From Saprospiraceae bacterium (GTDB taxonomy: Bacteria; Bacteroidota; Bacteroidia; Chitinophagales; Saprospiraceae): a stretch of 64,000 bases of DNA. Below the pieces are notes generated by a model, which was given only the letters and a program-made list of their open reading frames with translations, was not told the DNA's origin and ran no database searches. Shown piece after piece: positions 35,795 through 45,065 of this stretch (position 1 is the first letter of the stretch; each line of letters starts with the position of its first letter). Both the position numbers and the translations under genes were made by a program. The stretch covers positions 34,775 to 98,774 of the forward strand of contig JABSSL010000020.1 in the NCBI GenBank assembly GCA_013214355.1. The letters are read 5' to 3'.

Positions 35795-37570
35795 ATGCAG
35801 TTTGCGACGACAGATCTGGTTGTTTTTGCTGGCTACATCATAGCCATGATGGGGTTTGGGATTTGGATAGCCAATCGTGAAAAAGCGACCACCTCACAAG
35901 ATTACTTTTTGGCAAGCAAAGCACTTCCCTGGTGGGCAGTAGGTGGCTCCCTTATTGCCTCCAACATTTCCACTGAACAAATTATGGGGATGAATGGCTC
36001 TGGTTTTGAAATCGGGATGGCCATCGCTTCTTATGAGCTAATGGCGGCCATTACGTTAATCATTGTAGCCAAGTTCTTCCTACCGGTCTTTTTGAAAGAA
36101 GGCATATCCACGATGCCTCAATTCTTGGAACGGCGCTACAATAAGTCAGTCCGTTCCATTATGTCGATCTTCTGGGTAGCGCTATTTGTCTTCGTCAATA
36201 TCACTTCCGTCTTGTATCTAGGTGGTCTAGCCATCGAGTCCTTGCTAGGCATCAACTTGATCTGGGGTATTTTGGGTTTGGTAATATACTCAGCTTCCTT
36301 CTCCATTTTTGGTGGTTTGAAAGCAGTAGTGTGGACGGATGTGATCCAGGTTGTGGTGTTGGTACTGGGCGGAACATTGGCCTCCTATTTTGTCGTTTCT
36401 GCGGTGGGCGATGGCAGCTTCTTTGGTGGTGTAAGTACGCTATTTGAAAAAACACCTGAGCGATTCAACATGATCTTCTCCCCTACCGATACTTATACGG
36501 AGCAAATCTCTGGCGAGACCAAGTCTTCTTATGCCTTGCTTCCAGGTTTTGCCGTCTTATTCGGCGGGATGTGGATTGCGAATATTTACTATTGGGGAAA
36601 CAATCAGTATATCATACAAAGAGCGTTGGCAGCTAAAAGCCTTGGGGAAGCGCAGCGTGGGGTAGCCTTTGCAGCCTTCATTAAACTTTTCATGCCCATT
36701 ATCGTGGTATTGCCTGGTATTGCAGCCTTTATCTTGAATGCGGATATTGAAAAAGCAGATGAAGCTTTTCCATGGGTACTCAACAATTATGTCAGCACCG
36801 GATTTAAGGGATTGACTTTTGCTGCCCTGGTAGCTGCCATTGGATCTTCCATTAGTTCAATGGTCAATAGTGCATCCACCATTTTTACGCTTGACATCTA
36901 TAAAGAACACCTGAATAAGGAAGCCAATGAGACGCAATTGGTTCGGATTGGTAAGATTGCAGCTAGTGTCGCTTTGTTGATTGGTGCCTTGTTGGGACCG
37001 CTTCTAGGTAACCTAGGACAAGTAATTCAATTCATTCAGGAGTATACAGGTTTTATTAGTCCAGGTGTAGTGGTCGTATTCATCTTTGGTATGTTCTGGA
37101 AACGTGCCACCCCGAATGCAGGTTTGGTGGTAGTATTGGCTTCCATACCACTATCCATCGCTTTCAAAGCGTTGTATCCAGATTTACCATTCGTGGATCG
37201 TATCGCCATTACCTTCTTGATCTGTGTATTCCTACTGATCGGAATTTCCTTGTATGAAATCAAGACCAAAAAGCAAGCAGTAACAGACGCTCGCCTCCGT
37301 TGGGGAGTGATTGCGGCCATTATTGGCATTGGGATGGCCACTGGTATTCGCATCCTATTTGAAGATATTCCGAATGTAGGTAATGGTACAGGCTATCTAG
37401 TAATTGCCTTGAGCATCGCAGCTATTGGGTTGGTGCTGGGAGAGAAGAAGGAAGATCACGAAAAAGCTTTACAAATCGACAATAAATTATTCAAGACGGA
37501 TGGCATTTTTAATATTGCTGCAGTAGCGATTACCTTGATCCTGGTAGCGATCTATACTACACTTGGATAA
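35795..37570 (+). CDS. sodium:solute symporter, SGLT (SLC5) type
   Basis: I start at the ATG at 35795 (MQFATTDLVVFAGYI, 591 residues); upstream codons in the frame do not encode a helix. The protein has about 14 transmembrane segments and family motifs: ANREKATTSQDYFLASKALPWW, GGSLIASNISTEQIMG (the SGLT signature with the sodium-site serines) and AALVAAIGSSISSMVNSASTIF. It moves a solute, probably a sugar, inositol or related compound, with sodium ions across the cytoplasmic membrane. It lies between the TonB receptor and FecR but in opposite orientation. A terminator follows 39 bp after the stop. Confidence 0.93.
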   Translation: MQFATTDLVVFAGYIIAMMGFGIWIANREKATTSQDYFLASKALPWWAVGGSLIASNISTEQIMGMNGSGFEIGMAIASYELMAAITLIIVAKFFLPVFLKEGISTMPQFLERRYNKSVRSIMSIFWVALFVFVNITSVLYLGGLAIESLLGINLIWGILGLVIYSASFSIFGGLKAVVWTDVIQVVVLVLGGTLASYFVVSAVGDGSFFGGVSTLFEKTPERFNMIFSPTDTYTEQISGETKSSYALLPGFAVLFGGMWIANIYYWGNNQYIIQRALAAKSLGEAQRGVAFAAFIKLFMPIIVVLPGIAAFILNADIEKADEAFPWVLNNYVSTGFKGLTFAALVAAIGSSISSMVNSASTIFTLDIYKEHLNKEANETQLVRIGKIAASVALLIGALLGPLLGNLGQVIQFIQEYTGFISPGVVVVFIFGMFWKRATPNAGLVVVLASIPLSIAFKALYPDLPFVDRIAITFLICVFLLIGISLYEIKTKKQAVTDARLRWGVIAAIIGIGMATGIRILFEDIPNVGNGTGYLVIALSIAAIGLVLGEKKEDHEKALQIDNKLFKTDGIFNIAAVAITLILVAIYTTLG

Positions 37571-37608
37571 TTAAAAGACGGTAAATACCTAAAACCATAT
37601 ACAAAAAT

Positions 37609-37634
37609 GGGCCGATACTGATGCGTATCGGCCC
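37609..37634. terminator. bidirectional rho-independent terminator
   Basis: Perfect 10-bp stem gggccgatac / gtatcggccc (37609-37618 with 37625-37634), six-base loop, A-tract before and ttaattttt after. It serves the symporter and, on the other strand, FecR. Confidence 0.85.
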
Positions 37635-37693
37635 TTAATTTTTGAGTAGAGGCGTTATTTAGGGATACATATCGAAGTCAATAAGGACTTCGA

Positions 37694-38722
37694 TCACTGG
37701 TCATTACTGGTGCGACAATTACCACCAATAATTTGATAGTGCTCTTTATTTATCTTTTTCAACTTAGCATTGAAGCCTTGTTCTATTTCAGAAAGAACCG
37801 TCTCTAACTTTTCTCGCTCATAGCGGGAGTTAAAGGTACATGATCCGATTTCGGTATTTACCAACTCTACTTTGGCGCCATAATAACGTTCGATGATTTG
37901 AACGATAGTCTCCATTTTCAATCTTCTGAAATCCAATCGATTGGTTCTCCACGACTGCGCATTTAAGGCTGGGATATCTACTGCCTCGATCGCTACAACT
38001 TCCTGTCCTTCGTTCAATGGTTCAAGAATAGCCATTTGTTTTGACTCTAGAACAACGGAATCATCACCATTAGGTCGACTAAACATCACCTTACCACTTT
38101 CTACTTCTACTTCCGCAAATTCCTCCTCTGGATAGGCACGTAAGTTGAATGCTGTGCCTAAAACCTCAACATGTCCATTCGGGCAATCGATAACAAAGGG
38201 ATGCTGAGGGTCTTCAGCTACCGAGAAATAAGCTTCTCCCACTAATCGAACCTCTCGTTGATCTCCAAATTGCGCTGGAAAAATCAGTTTACTGTCTTCA
38301 TTCAGGATAACACGGCTACCGTCTGGTAGTCCTATCTCTTTCTTTTCTCCTGGATTAGTAGAAATAGCCATCATCTCTGGCTGTCCAGGCTGGAAACTAT
38401 AATAAACAGCTAAGCCCACACCAATAAGCAGGGCAATAGAGGCCGCCATTCTCCAATTAAAAGATTGTCTCTTTATGGGACGAATTGGCGTTTCTTCGGG
38501 AGTCTGCGCAATACTACTCTTAAAGCGAGAAAAACCCTTTTCTAAATCGGGCTCGAATCCCGCCTTATAAGATCCAGTCATTGACCAGACCTTGTTGAGT
38601 TCATTCTCAACACTAGCATTGTCTGGTTCCGAAAGCCACTGGTTCAAGTCAGCGGTTTCTTCCTCAGGCAGCTTCCCTTGAAGCCTTTGAATAATTCGAT
38701 GCAGGTTCTTGTCTACGCTCAT
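37694..38722 (-). CDS. FecR family anti-sigma factor
   Basis: The 342-residue protein has a cytoplasmic N-terminal sigma-binding part (RLQGKLPEEETADLNQWLSEP), a single membrane helix at ~92-110 (MAASIALLIGVGLAVYYSF) and a periplasmic FecR domain (GEKKEIGLPDGSRVILNEDS, VRLVGEAYFSVAEDPQHPF, VEVLGTAFNLRAY). A DUF4974-type C-terminal domain follows (LDFRRLKMETIVQIIERYY). FecR passes a signal from a loaded TonB receptor STN domain to its sigma factor. The sigma gene lies 255 bp upstream in the same direction. The nearest STN receptor is the one at 32427-35096. Confidence 0.94.
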   Translation of the reverse strand: MSVDKNLHRIIQRLQGKLPEEETADLNQWLSEPDNASVENELNKVWSMTGSYKAGFEPDLEKGFSRFKSSIAQTPEETPIRPIKRQSFNWRMAASIALLIGVGLAVYYSFQPGQPEMMAISTNPGEKKEIGLPDGSRVILNEDSKLIFPAQFGDQREVRLVGEAYFSVAEDPQHPFVIDCPNGHVEVLGTAFNLRAYPEEEFAEVEVESGKVMFSRPNGDDSVVLESKQMAILEPLNEGQEVVAIEAVDIPALNAQSWRTNRLDFRRLKMETIVQIIERYYGAKVELVNTEIGSCTFNSRYEREKLETVLSEIEQGFNAKLKKINKEHYQIIGGNCRTSNDQ

Positions 38723-38790
38723 TCAGAATAACACTTATTCGGCTTATCAGATGAAGTATAACTTCACCACTAGTGAATTAGCAATGTTAA

Positions 38791-38839
38791 AGGGCACCTT
38801 GTTGTCCAACCGAGATCGCTTAGAGTAGGGCACCTTGTT
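38791..38839. repeat. 13-bp direct repeat between fecR and the sigma gene
   Basis: AGGGCACCTTGTT occurs at 38791-38803 and again at 38827-38839, centre to centre 36 bp, in the gap upstream of fecR. It may be a regulatory binding site; no other copies were noticed nearby. Confidence 0.5.
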
Positions 38840-38977
38840 TAAAAATCGAAAGTGAAAAAGTGTGTCTTAGGTGGTACCCTACAAAAATCGTATAAATACG
38901 ATTCCTTTCATCGGTTTCCTTCATAATTATTTGCATCCTTAATGACACAAAATAATTCTTTTGCCCCTACGCCCTTT

Positions 38978-39556
38978 TTAGAAAATTTGAGCGACCAAGA
39001 TTGCCCAGATCGGAAGATAGGGGCCTAGGGTCTGTCTCAATAACTTGAGGGCTTTGGTAATTTGATTCTCGACAGTCTTGGGAGATATCTTGAGTTGTTC
39101 AGCAATTTCCTTGTAACTCATTTGCTCGAAGCGACTCAACACAAAAACCAAACGGCAGCGCTCGGGCAGCTGGTCCACAGCTTGATCTATAATCAACTGT
39201 AATTCAGCAGCTTCCAGCTTTTCATCACTTAGTGGCGCTTGTAGTTTTAGTTGTCCCACGACAGTGGAATCGTCCAACTTTATTTTTTGGTCTCGTAGAT
39301 AGTTGAGAGCCTTATTAACGGCAGCTCGACGCAAATAGGCGGCGTAGGAAGTGTGTACTTTTAAATAGTCTTTCTTCCGCCAAAGCTCATAAAAAACTTC
39401 CTGCGCAAGGTCTTCCGTGATCTCTTCTTTAGGTATGATTTTGTACACTGCCTGACAAACCTTCTTGTAGTACAATCGGAATAACAGCTCAATAGCTTGC
39501 TCAGCGTCTTTTTGAAAAAGGGCTTTTAACTCCTGATCTGTATACTCTTGTTGCAA
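38978..39556 (-). CDS. ECF RNA polymerase sigma factor, FecI-like
   Basis: The 192-residue protein has sigma region 2 (AIELLFRLYYKKVCQAVYKI, DLAQEVFYELWRKKD, YLRRAAVNKALNYLRD) and region 4 (LPERCRLVFVLSRFEQMSYKEIAEQL, ISPKTVENQITKALKLLRQ). It is a FecI-type extracytoplasmic-function sigma factor, held inactive by FecR until a TonB receptor is loaded. The start is a TTG at 39556: there is no ATG in frame between it and the upstream stop (39608-39610), and the next Met lies in region 4. The FecI-FecR gap of 255 bp is longer than usual in the phylum. Confidence 0.92.
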   Translation of the reverse strand: MQQEYTDQELKALFQKDAEQAIELLFRLYYKKVCQAVYKIIPKEEITEDLAQEVFYELWRKKDYLKVHTSYAAYLRRAAVNKALNYLRDQKIKLDDSTVVGQLKLQAPLSDEKLEAAELQLIIDQAVDQLPERCRLVFVLSRFEQMSYKEIAEQLKISPKTVENQITKALKLLRQTLGPYLPIWAILVAQIF

Positions 39557-39872
39557 AAAACGGGATTTGTCGACACTAAAATGTCGGGATATGTGGTGAT
39601 AGTGATCTCAAATTTAAAATTCTGGAGGAATATATTGCTTATTTTCTTCAATTTTCTGCTTCAGTAATATCGACGATTCAACTGGAGTGCACTGATTCCG
39701 CTGACATCTTCGGCCTATCCATTGTCGATGAAAGTTGAGGCATTCTTTTGATAAATGCACAGAAAAAAATACCTTAACACATCCGTTTAGATATGCAGAC
39801 TACATTTCTCTTCTTCTGATCTATATAATTAATCGGATAAAATCTGCAATAAACACTAACTCCTAATATTGT
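39557..39872. other. 316-bp divergent promoter region
   Basis: This gap separates the FecI-like sigma gene (minus) from the AGCS symporter gene (plus). I see no gene in it. TAATATTG at 39865-39872, touching the AGCS ATG, is one mismatch from the Bacteroidota -7 element but too close to serve without a leaderless start. I see nothing else certain. Confidence 0.4.
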
Positions 39873-41426
39873 ATGAAGAAAGTATTACTTTTTCTAGTGA
39901 CCGCGTTGATGACGCCCCTGTGGTCCTTTGCCCAGGAAGCGGCAAAAACGACTGACGAAAAGATAAATGAAGTATTCCAGCCTATTACAGATGCTGTAAG
40001 TAGAGTCATCTTCTTCACAGTGTCCTTGGGTGATTTCACGATTCCTTTTGTACTCATCTGGCTAATTATCGGTGCCCTAATTTTTAGTGTCTACATGGGC
40101 TTTGTCCAATTCACCGCTTTTCGGCATGCCATTGATGTAGTACGTGGAAAGTATGACGACCCAAATGATAAAGGAGAAGTATCACACTTTCAGGCGCTAA
40201 CGGCTGCCTTATCAGGAACTGTCGGGGTAGGAAACATTGCCGGGGTAGCATTGGCTGTGGGTATTGGTGGCCCAGGAGCTACTTTTTGGATGATCATTGC
40301 CGGCCTCTTAGGTATGGCCTCTAAATACACGGAAGTTTCACTAGGTCTGATGTACCGTAACATTAATGCTGACGGGACTGTATCTGGTGGACCGATGTAT
40401 TACTTGGATAAAGGGTTTAAAGAAAAAGGAGGCTTTTGGGGTCCCGTAGGTAAAGTACTTGCCGTTTTGTTTGCTATTGCTTGTATCGGAGGTAGCTTCG
40501 GAGGTGGCAACATGGTGCAAATTAATCAAGCAACTAACCAATTAATTACTGTTACGGGTGGGGATGCCTCTGCGCTTAGCGGTTCAGGTTGGATTTTTGG
40601 TTTGATTATGGCAGTATTGATCGGTTTTACGATCATTGGTGGGATCAAGAGTATTGTAAAAGTTACGGATAAGATCGTTCCTTTCATGGTCGGCATCTAC
40701 ATACTTGGTGCGTTGATCGTTTTGGGGGCGCACTTCACAGAGATTCCTGCTGCTTTCGGAAAAATCATCGGAGGTGCCTTTAATTCGGAGGCCATGTATG
40801 GAGGTGTTGTTGGGGTATTGATTCAAGGTTTCCGTCGAGCAGCCTTCTCGAATGAGGCAGGTGTAGGATCGGCTTCCATTGCTCACTCTGCTGCAAAAAC
40901 AGATGAGCCTATTAGCGAAGGTGTAGTAGCTTTATTGGAACCCTTTATCGATACCGTTGTAATCTGTACGATGACCGCCTTGGTTATCGTTATCACGAAC
41001 TACGGAGGAAACGGCGCGGAATGGGCCTTGAACGGACTGAATGACGCAAAGATTGCTCAGATCGACGTGACTTCAGCCGCATTTGAGTCCGTTATGAGTT
41101 GGTTCCCAGTAGTACTAAGTGTGGCTGTAATCCTTTTTGCCCTTTCTACCATGGTATCCTGGTCTTATTACGGTCTTAAAGCTTGGACCTACCTATTTGG
41201 TGAGGGTAAAACAAACGAGATCATTTACCAGATTCTTTTCTGCATCTTCGTAGTGGTTGGCTCGGCCATTTCTGCCAACGCAGTATTTGATTTTGGTGAT
41301 GCGATGATCTTCGCCATGTGTTTCCCTAACGTATTTGGTTTGTATGTACTCATGCCAAATGTTCGTCGGGCATATTCGGACTACATGGCACGCATTAAAT
41401 CAGGAGAAATCAAAAAAGTTGGGTAG
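39873..41426 (+). CDS. alanine/glycine:cation symporter (AGCS family)
   Basis: The 517-residue protein has an N-terminal signal-like segment ([21 protein letters not shown]), usual for Bacteroidota members, then about 11 transmembrane helices. Family hallmarks are present: [21 protein letters not shown] (the N-terminal sodium/alanine motif), [19 protein letters not shown] and [20 protein letters not shown]. It imports alanine or glycine with sodium. It is a single gene ending at a strong terminator shared with the convergent PAP2 gene. Confidence 0.95.
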   Translation: MKKVLLFLVTALMTPLWSFAQEAAKTTDEKINEVFQPITDAVSRVIFFTVSLGDFTIPFVLIWLIIGALIFSVYMGFVQFTAFRHAIDVVRGKYDDPNDKGEVSHFQALTAALSGTVGVGNIAGVALAVGIGGPGATFWMIIAGLLGMASKYTEVSLGLMYRNINADGTVSGGPMYYLDKGFKEKGGFWGPVGKVLAVLFAIACIGGSFGGGNMVQINQATNQLITVTGGDASALSGSGWIFGLIMAVLIGFTIIGGIKSIVKVTDKIVPFMVGIYILGALIVLGAHFTEIPAAFGKIIGGAFNSEAMYGGVVGVLIQGFRRAAFSNEAGVGSASIAHSAAKTDEPISEGVVALLEPFIDTVVICTMTALVIVITNYGGNGAEWALNGLNDAKIAQIDVTSAAFESVMSWFPVVLSVAVILFALSTMVSWSYYGLKAWTYLFGEGKTNEIIYQILFCIFVVVGSAISANAVFDFGDAMIFAMCFPNVFGLYVLMPNVRRAYSDYMARIKSGEIKKVG

Positions 41427-41451
41427 TAATATCCCACTATAATTGCGATAA

Positions 41452-41485
41452 AAACGGGGCTCCATCACAAGATGAAGCCCCGTTT
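41452..41485. terminator. bidirectional terminator after the AGCS gene
   Basis: A 10-bp stem (aaacggggct at 41452-41461 with agccccgttt at 41476-41485), extended inside by catc/gatg, flanked by A-tract and TTTCATTTTATT. It lies between convergent genes. Confidence 0.85.
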
Positions 41486-41514
41486 CATTTTATTCGCCAT
41501 AAGTATTTTCTGGC

Positions 41515-42219
41515 TTAAGCCTTTTCTTTTTTGCTGCTAGCAATCAAAGTCAATGTTTGATCGGCCCACTTATGCGGAATCGGAAACAATCGATACTGCC
41601 AATGGTACCAGAGTGTACCGATGAAGGCTCCGATAGCTGCCCCTGTCACCACATCCTCTAGGAAGTGTTGCACCAAATAGATCCGTGATACCCCCACCAA
41701 AACCGCCATCAGAAGCAGGACAAGGCTCCAAGAACGCTTGTAGGAAATAGTTAGGGCCAAAAAGGTATACAAGGCAAAAGCCGACATGGTATGTCCGGAA
41801 GGAAAGCTGGTATTCCCGCCATGCATAGCTACCCCAGTCACTGGCACAATCATATCGAGCATACCCGCTTCTCTGAAATATAAAGCGGGGCGAGGTTGGG
41901 CAAAAATAGATTTCGTAATGGCACTAACTATGGCAACAAATCCCCCGATGAGCGGTAGCATCATGGCCGCGCGATAATTCACAAAAAACAGTAGCATCAA
42001 TAGAAAAACGATATAAGCTATATGCTCACCTGCCTGTGTGAAATAGTAAAAAAAGGTATCGTTGAAAGGACTCCGCTGCTCACTGAAATAGAAAATGGCA
42101 TCCCCTTTTTCAATGAACAATAACAAGATTCCTCCAAAAATTAAGAAGAGGCTAAAGGTGATCCAAAATAGCCGATTATGGCGCCACCAATGCAGGATAG
42201 GTTTATTGTGTCGTAACAT
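41515..42219 (-). CDS. PAP2 family phosphatase, membrane-bound
   Basis: The 234-residue membrane protein has about six helices and the three-part phosphatase motif: KSIFAQPRP (KxxxxxxRP), FPSGHTM (PSGH) and SRIYLVQHFLEDV (SRxxxxxHxxxD). All catalytic residues (Lys, Arg, Ser-Gly-His, Arg, His, Asp) are present. Such enzymes remove phosphate from undecaprenyl pyrophosphate, phosphatidate or phosphatidylglycerol phosphate; the substrate is not clear from sequence. It lies downstream of the LptF/G-type permease gene with a 223-bp gap, so cotranscription is uncertain. Confidence 0.93.
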   Translation of the reverse strand: MLRHNKPILHWWRHNRLFWITFSLFLIFGGILLLFIEKGDAIFYFSEQRSPFNDTFFYYFTQAGEHIAYIVFLLMLLFFVNYRAAMMLPLIGGFVAIVSAITKSIFAQPRPALYFREAGMLDMIVPVTGVAMHGGNTSFPSGHTMSAFALYTFLALTISYKRSWSLVLLLMAVLVGVSRIYLVQHFLEDVVTGAAIGAFIGTLWYHWQYRLFPIPHKWADQTLTLIASSKKEKA

Positions 42220-42442
42220 CTTTGGAAAAGTAATTTCTTAAAATATCGATCGGTAAGATCATCATTCTGATCTGCCTCCGTTTATTCCCCTTCATTCATC
42301 ATAAAATGGTCTCACACCATTACAGTGCAACAATAGGAATTTCCGAGCGATATTCCTCAGTCTTTCGACCAAGATTCTGACAAACTAGAAGCTGATGAGA
42401 TAGGGTTCCAGGTGTGATGAAGACGTACCGGTAGCGGTCGAA

Positions 42443-44269
42443 CTAAGCCGCAGGTTGGGCAGGAGCCTGCTCTTCTTCCTTCTTTTTAAAGATTTTTGCG
42501 AAGAAGCTAGCGTACTTGTCTAAATTGACCAATTTAGAATCATTCATAGCCTTATAGGTTAGCATTGCTCCAATCGGGAACAACACCAAGCAGGGTATCC
42601 AAGCAGCCAATTGAGCCGAAACCGCAAAGGTCTCCGCAATCTTCCGACAAAAGATGGTCAGGATTACAAATAACATGAAGAAAATAATCGAGACGAGGAT
42701 AGGATAACCAAACCCACCTTTTCGCACAATGGCTCCCATGGGTGCTCCAATCAACACAAAAATGAAGCAAACCACTGCCATCGAGTATTTGGTATAGAGC
42801 TCATAGATATGCTTTACCTTGGATTCTCGCATGTTATCGATAATCCGCGTACCAGACTCCGCTTGACTCTTGATCGCTCTTACCGAAGATTTAGCCTTGG
42901 TTAAAATCGTTTTTCGGTGATAATGTGGAATCTGAACAAAAGCCTCGTGGAATAGCAAGGAGGTATCCGATGGTAACAAGCCTTTGTTCTCGCTCTTAGC
43001 CTGAAATTCCGCTACTTTGGGATTAGTGGAAGTGGTATTCGTGCTAGAGGATCGCCGGCCATTCTTGCTCTTTTCCACGGCACGTCTTTTGGCTTCCTTC
43101 ATAGCAGCAGTAGGTTGTTGAAGCTGTTTTTTAGGTTTTGATGCCTTAGGTTTGGGTTTGACGGGTTTTGTTGGCTTGGGTTTGGGTGGGGTGGTATTGG
43201 TGATCTTTAAAGCGGCAATGGAATCCTCTGAACGCTTTCGCTTTGCCTTGGCGATGCGTTGCAAAGAATCATATTTCATCTCTTCGGCCAGGGTTAAGCT
43301 ATCGTTTCTAGCCTTATCTATGGCCAAATCTCTCTTGATAAAGGTACTATCCAGTTTCAGAATACTGATGTAGTTTGCCAACTGATTTGAGCTATTGACT
43401 TCCCTTTCCCGAATCTTAATGGCAATAGAATCGATGGCAATGCGTAACTGCCCAATCGTCATCATACTTCTATTCTGCTTAAACAGCTCTTTATTGGTTT
43501 GGCTGAGATCAAATTCACCCAAATCAAACACCTTCGTCCAGCTTTTGAAGGACGTTCTAACGAAGGGGAAAGACTTATTTCGCTGAGAAGCAGAGCTAGG
43601 ACTTGTTTCCATGTACTGATTCCCATCCTCCAAGTTCATAATGAAGTAAGATCCATTATCCGTCATGTACATTTGTCCCTCATTGGCTACAATCTGGCTC
43701 AGCTGCCCTTTGCTGGCGTCTTGATGGTCATAGATCATGACCTTTCTGATTTCCTTACCATCTTTCCCTTTTTCTCCGATCAAGATGGAGTACCCTTGGA
43801 AATCATCATTGAACACGCCAGCGTCCAGCCGCAGGGCAGGCTTCTGTCGTTGAATATCATACATCCGAGAACCAAAGTTCAGATTGGCAATCGGTATCAA
43901 ATAATTGGAACAGAGATAGGAAAACACCACGGCGAACAGACCAAAGATGATAATGGGCTGCATCACTCGCAGTAGCGGTACGCCCGCCGACTTAAAACTG
44001 GACAGCTCGTAATGTTCTGCCAAGTTGCCCAAAACCATAACCGAAGAAATGAGGATGGCCAACGGCAAGGCCATCGGGATCAATCCCACACACTTATAGG
44101 CAAGCAATTCAATCAAGACAAAGAAGCCCAATCCTTTACCCGCAATATCATCAATGTACAACCACAAGATCTGCATCAACAATACAAAGATGGCGATCAT
44201 GAAGGTCACGATGAAGGGGCCGACAAAATTGGCTATTAGTAACCGATCTAGCTTCTTTATTTTAAACAT
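42443..44269 (-). CDS. LptF/LptG family lipopolysaccharide export permease
   Basis: The 608-residue protein has three N-terminal transmembrane helices (FIVTFMIAIFVLLMQILWLYI at the start) and three at the C terminus (YSMAVVCFIFVLIGAPMGAIVRKGGFGYPI), the layout of the YjgP/YjgQ permeases that extract LPS with LptB. Between them lies a periplasmic jellyroll, then a long insert that makes this about 250 residues longer than E. coli LptF/G. The insert is Lys/Arg-rich helix (~275-350), then a low-complexity Pro-Lys stretch (TPPKPKPTKPVKPKPKASK). The long form is common in Bacteroidota. Other Lpt genes are not in the window. Confidence 0.9.
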   Translation of the reverse strand: MFKIKKLDRLLIANFVGPFIVTFMIAIFVLLMQILWLYIDDIAGKGLGFFVLIELLAYKCVGLIPMALPLAILISSVMVLGNLAEHYELSSFKSAGVPLLRVMQPIIIFGLFAVVFSYLCSNYLIPIANLNFGSRMYDIQRQKPALRLDAGVFNDDFQGYSILIGEKGKDGKEIRKVMIYDHQDASKGQLSQIVANEGQMYMTDNGSYFIMNLEDGNQYMETSPSSASQRNKSFPFVRTSFKSWTKVFDLGEFDLSQTNKELFKQNRSMMTIGQLRIAIDSIAIKIREREVNSSNQLANYISILKLDSTFIKRDLAIDKARNDSLTLAEEMKYDSLQRIAKAKRKRSEDSIAALKITNTTPPKPKPTKPVKPKPKASKPKKQLQQPTAAMKEAKRRAVEKSKNGRRSSSTNTTSTNPKVAEFQAKSENKGLLPSDTSLLFHEAFVQIPHYHRKTILTKAKSSVRAIKSQAESGTRIIDNMRESKVKHIYELYTKYSMAVVCFIFVLIGAPMGAIVRKGGFGYPILVSIIFFMLFVILTIFCRKIAETFAVSAQLAAWIPCLVLFPIGAMLTYKAMNDSKLVNLDKYASFFAKIFKKKEEEQAPAQPAA

Positions 44270-44412
44270 CGATGCAAAGATAGAATGAAAATGTTACTTA
44301 GTCTAATAAATGCCTACCCTTGACCTTTTGTTTACATTTTGCCTAGAACACAAGTAAATAAGGGCGAAACAGGTCATTACAAACAAAAATTCACAAAAAA
44401 AATTTCCCCACC

Positions 44413-44439
44413 TGTAACAAACCTACATTGGCTTCGTCT
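44413..44439 (+). promoter_or_regulatory. candidate ECF-sigma promoter (autoregulatory)
   Basis: TGTAAC (44413-44418) and CGTCT (44435-44439) are separated by 16 bases, the pattern expected of ECF-sigma -35/-10 elements. It lies ~100 bp upstream of the sigma gene start (44538), consistent with positive autoregulation. Confidence 0.5.
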
Positions 44440-44537
44440 CCCCTTTGTACGGCGCAGAAATCCTGGGACAAAGCATTTCAAAAGAACTCGAAATTACTTG
44501 GTCCCTTGCAAAGAATCGCACAGCACAAATCTCAGGA

Positions 44538-45065
44538 ATGAGTCTTCATTATTACAAAAAGAACATATTACCCATCAGTGACAAGCTTTTCCGCTTTGCC
44601 TTACGCATTGTCGGAGACCGGTCTGAGGCAGAAGATATCGTACAGGAGGTGATGATTAAGATCTGGAATAAGCGCAAAGATTGGGAGTTTATCGATAACA
44701 TGGAAGCCTGGTGTGTGAAAATGACCCGCAACCTTTCCATTGATAAACTTCGATCTAAACACCGGCGCACCCAGAATCTTGATGGCTTGTTTCACTTGAA
44801 AGACTCCTCGGCCACTCCCTTGGAGAAGGCTGAAAGTAATGATACGATACATCACATCAGTAAGATGATGCAAGATTTGCCAGAGGCGCAACGTTTGGTT
44901 ATGCAGTTGCGCGATATTGAAGAGTTGAGCTATAAGGAGATTATGGAACAACTGGACATGACGATGCCACAAGTCAAGACGAACTTGTTCAGAGCCAGAA
45001 ATAAAATCAAGAAACGATTAAATAAAGAAGGTAATGGATTACGACAACATTCAAACCTTGCTTGA
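44538..45065 (+). CDS. ECF RNA polymerase sigma factor
   Basis: I start at the ATG at 44538 (MSLHYYKKNILPISDKLFRF, 175 residues); the frame is open to 44445 but that part has no sigma similarity. Region 2 reads KLFRFALRIVGDRSEAEDIVQEVMIKIW, MEAWCVKMTRNLSIDKLR; region 4 reads LPEAQRLVMQLRDIEELSYKEIMEQL, MTMPQVKTNLFRARNKIKK. It is the first gene of a cassette with a membrane anti-sigma-like protein, whose start overlaps its last 32 bases, and two DUF4252 genes. A candidate ECF promoter lies upstream. Confidence 0.92.
   Translation: MSLHYYKKNILPISDKLFRFALRIVGDRSEAEDIVQEVMIKIWNKRKDWEFIDNMEAWCVKMTRNLSIDKLRSKHRRTQNLDGLFHLKDSSATPLEKAESNDTIHHISKMMQDLPEAQRLVMQLRDIEELSYKEIMEQLDMTMPQVKTNLFRARNKIKKRLNKEGNGLRQHSNLA

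Noticed and set aside
43499..43975. 158-codon plus-strand ORF
   Set aside because: It lies wholly within the LptF/G gene on the other strand, is rich in His and Arg and shows no domain; it is a shadow frame.
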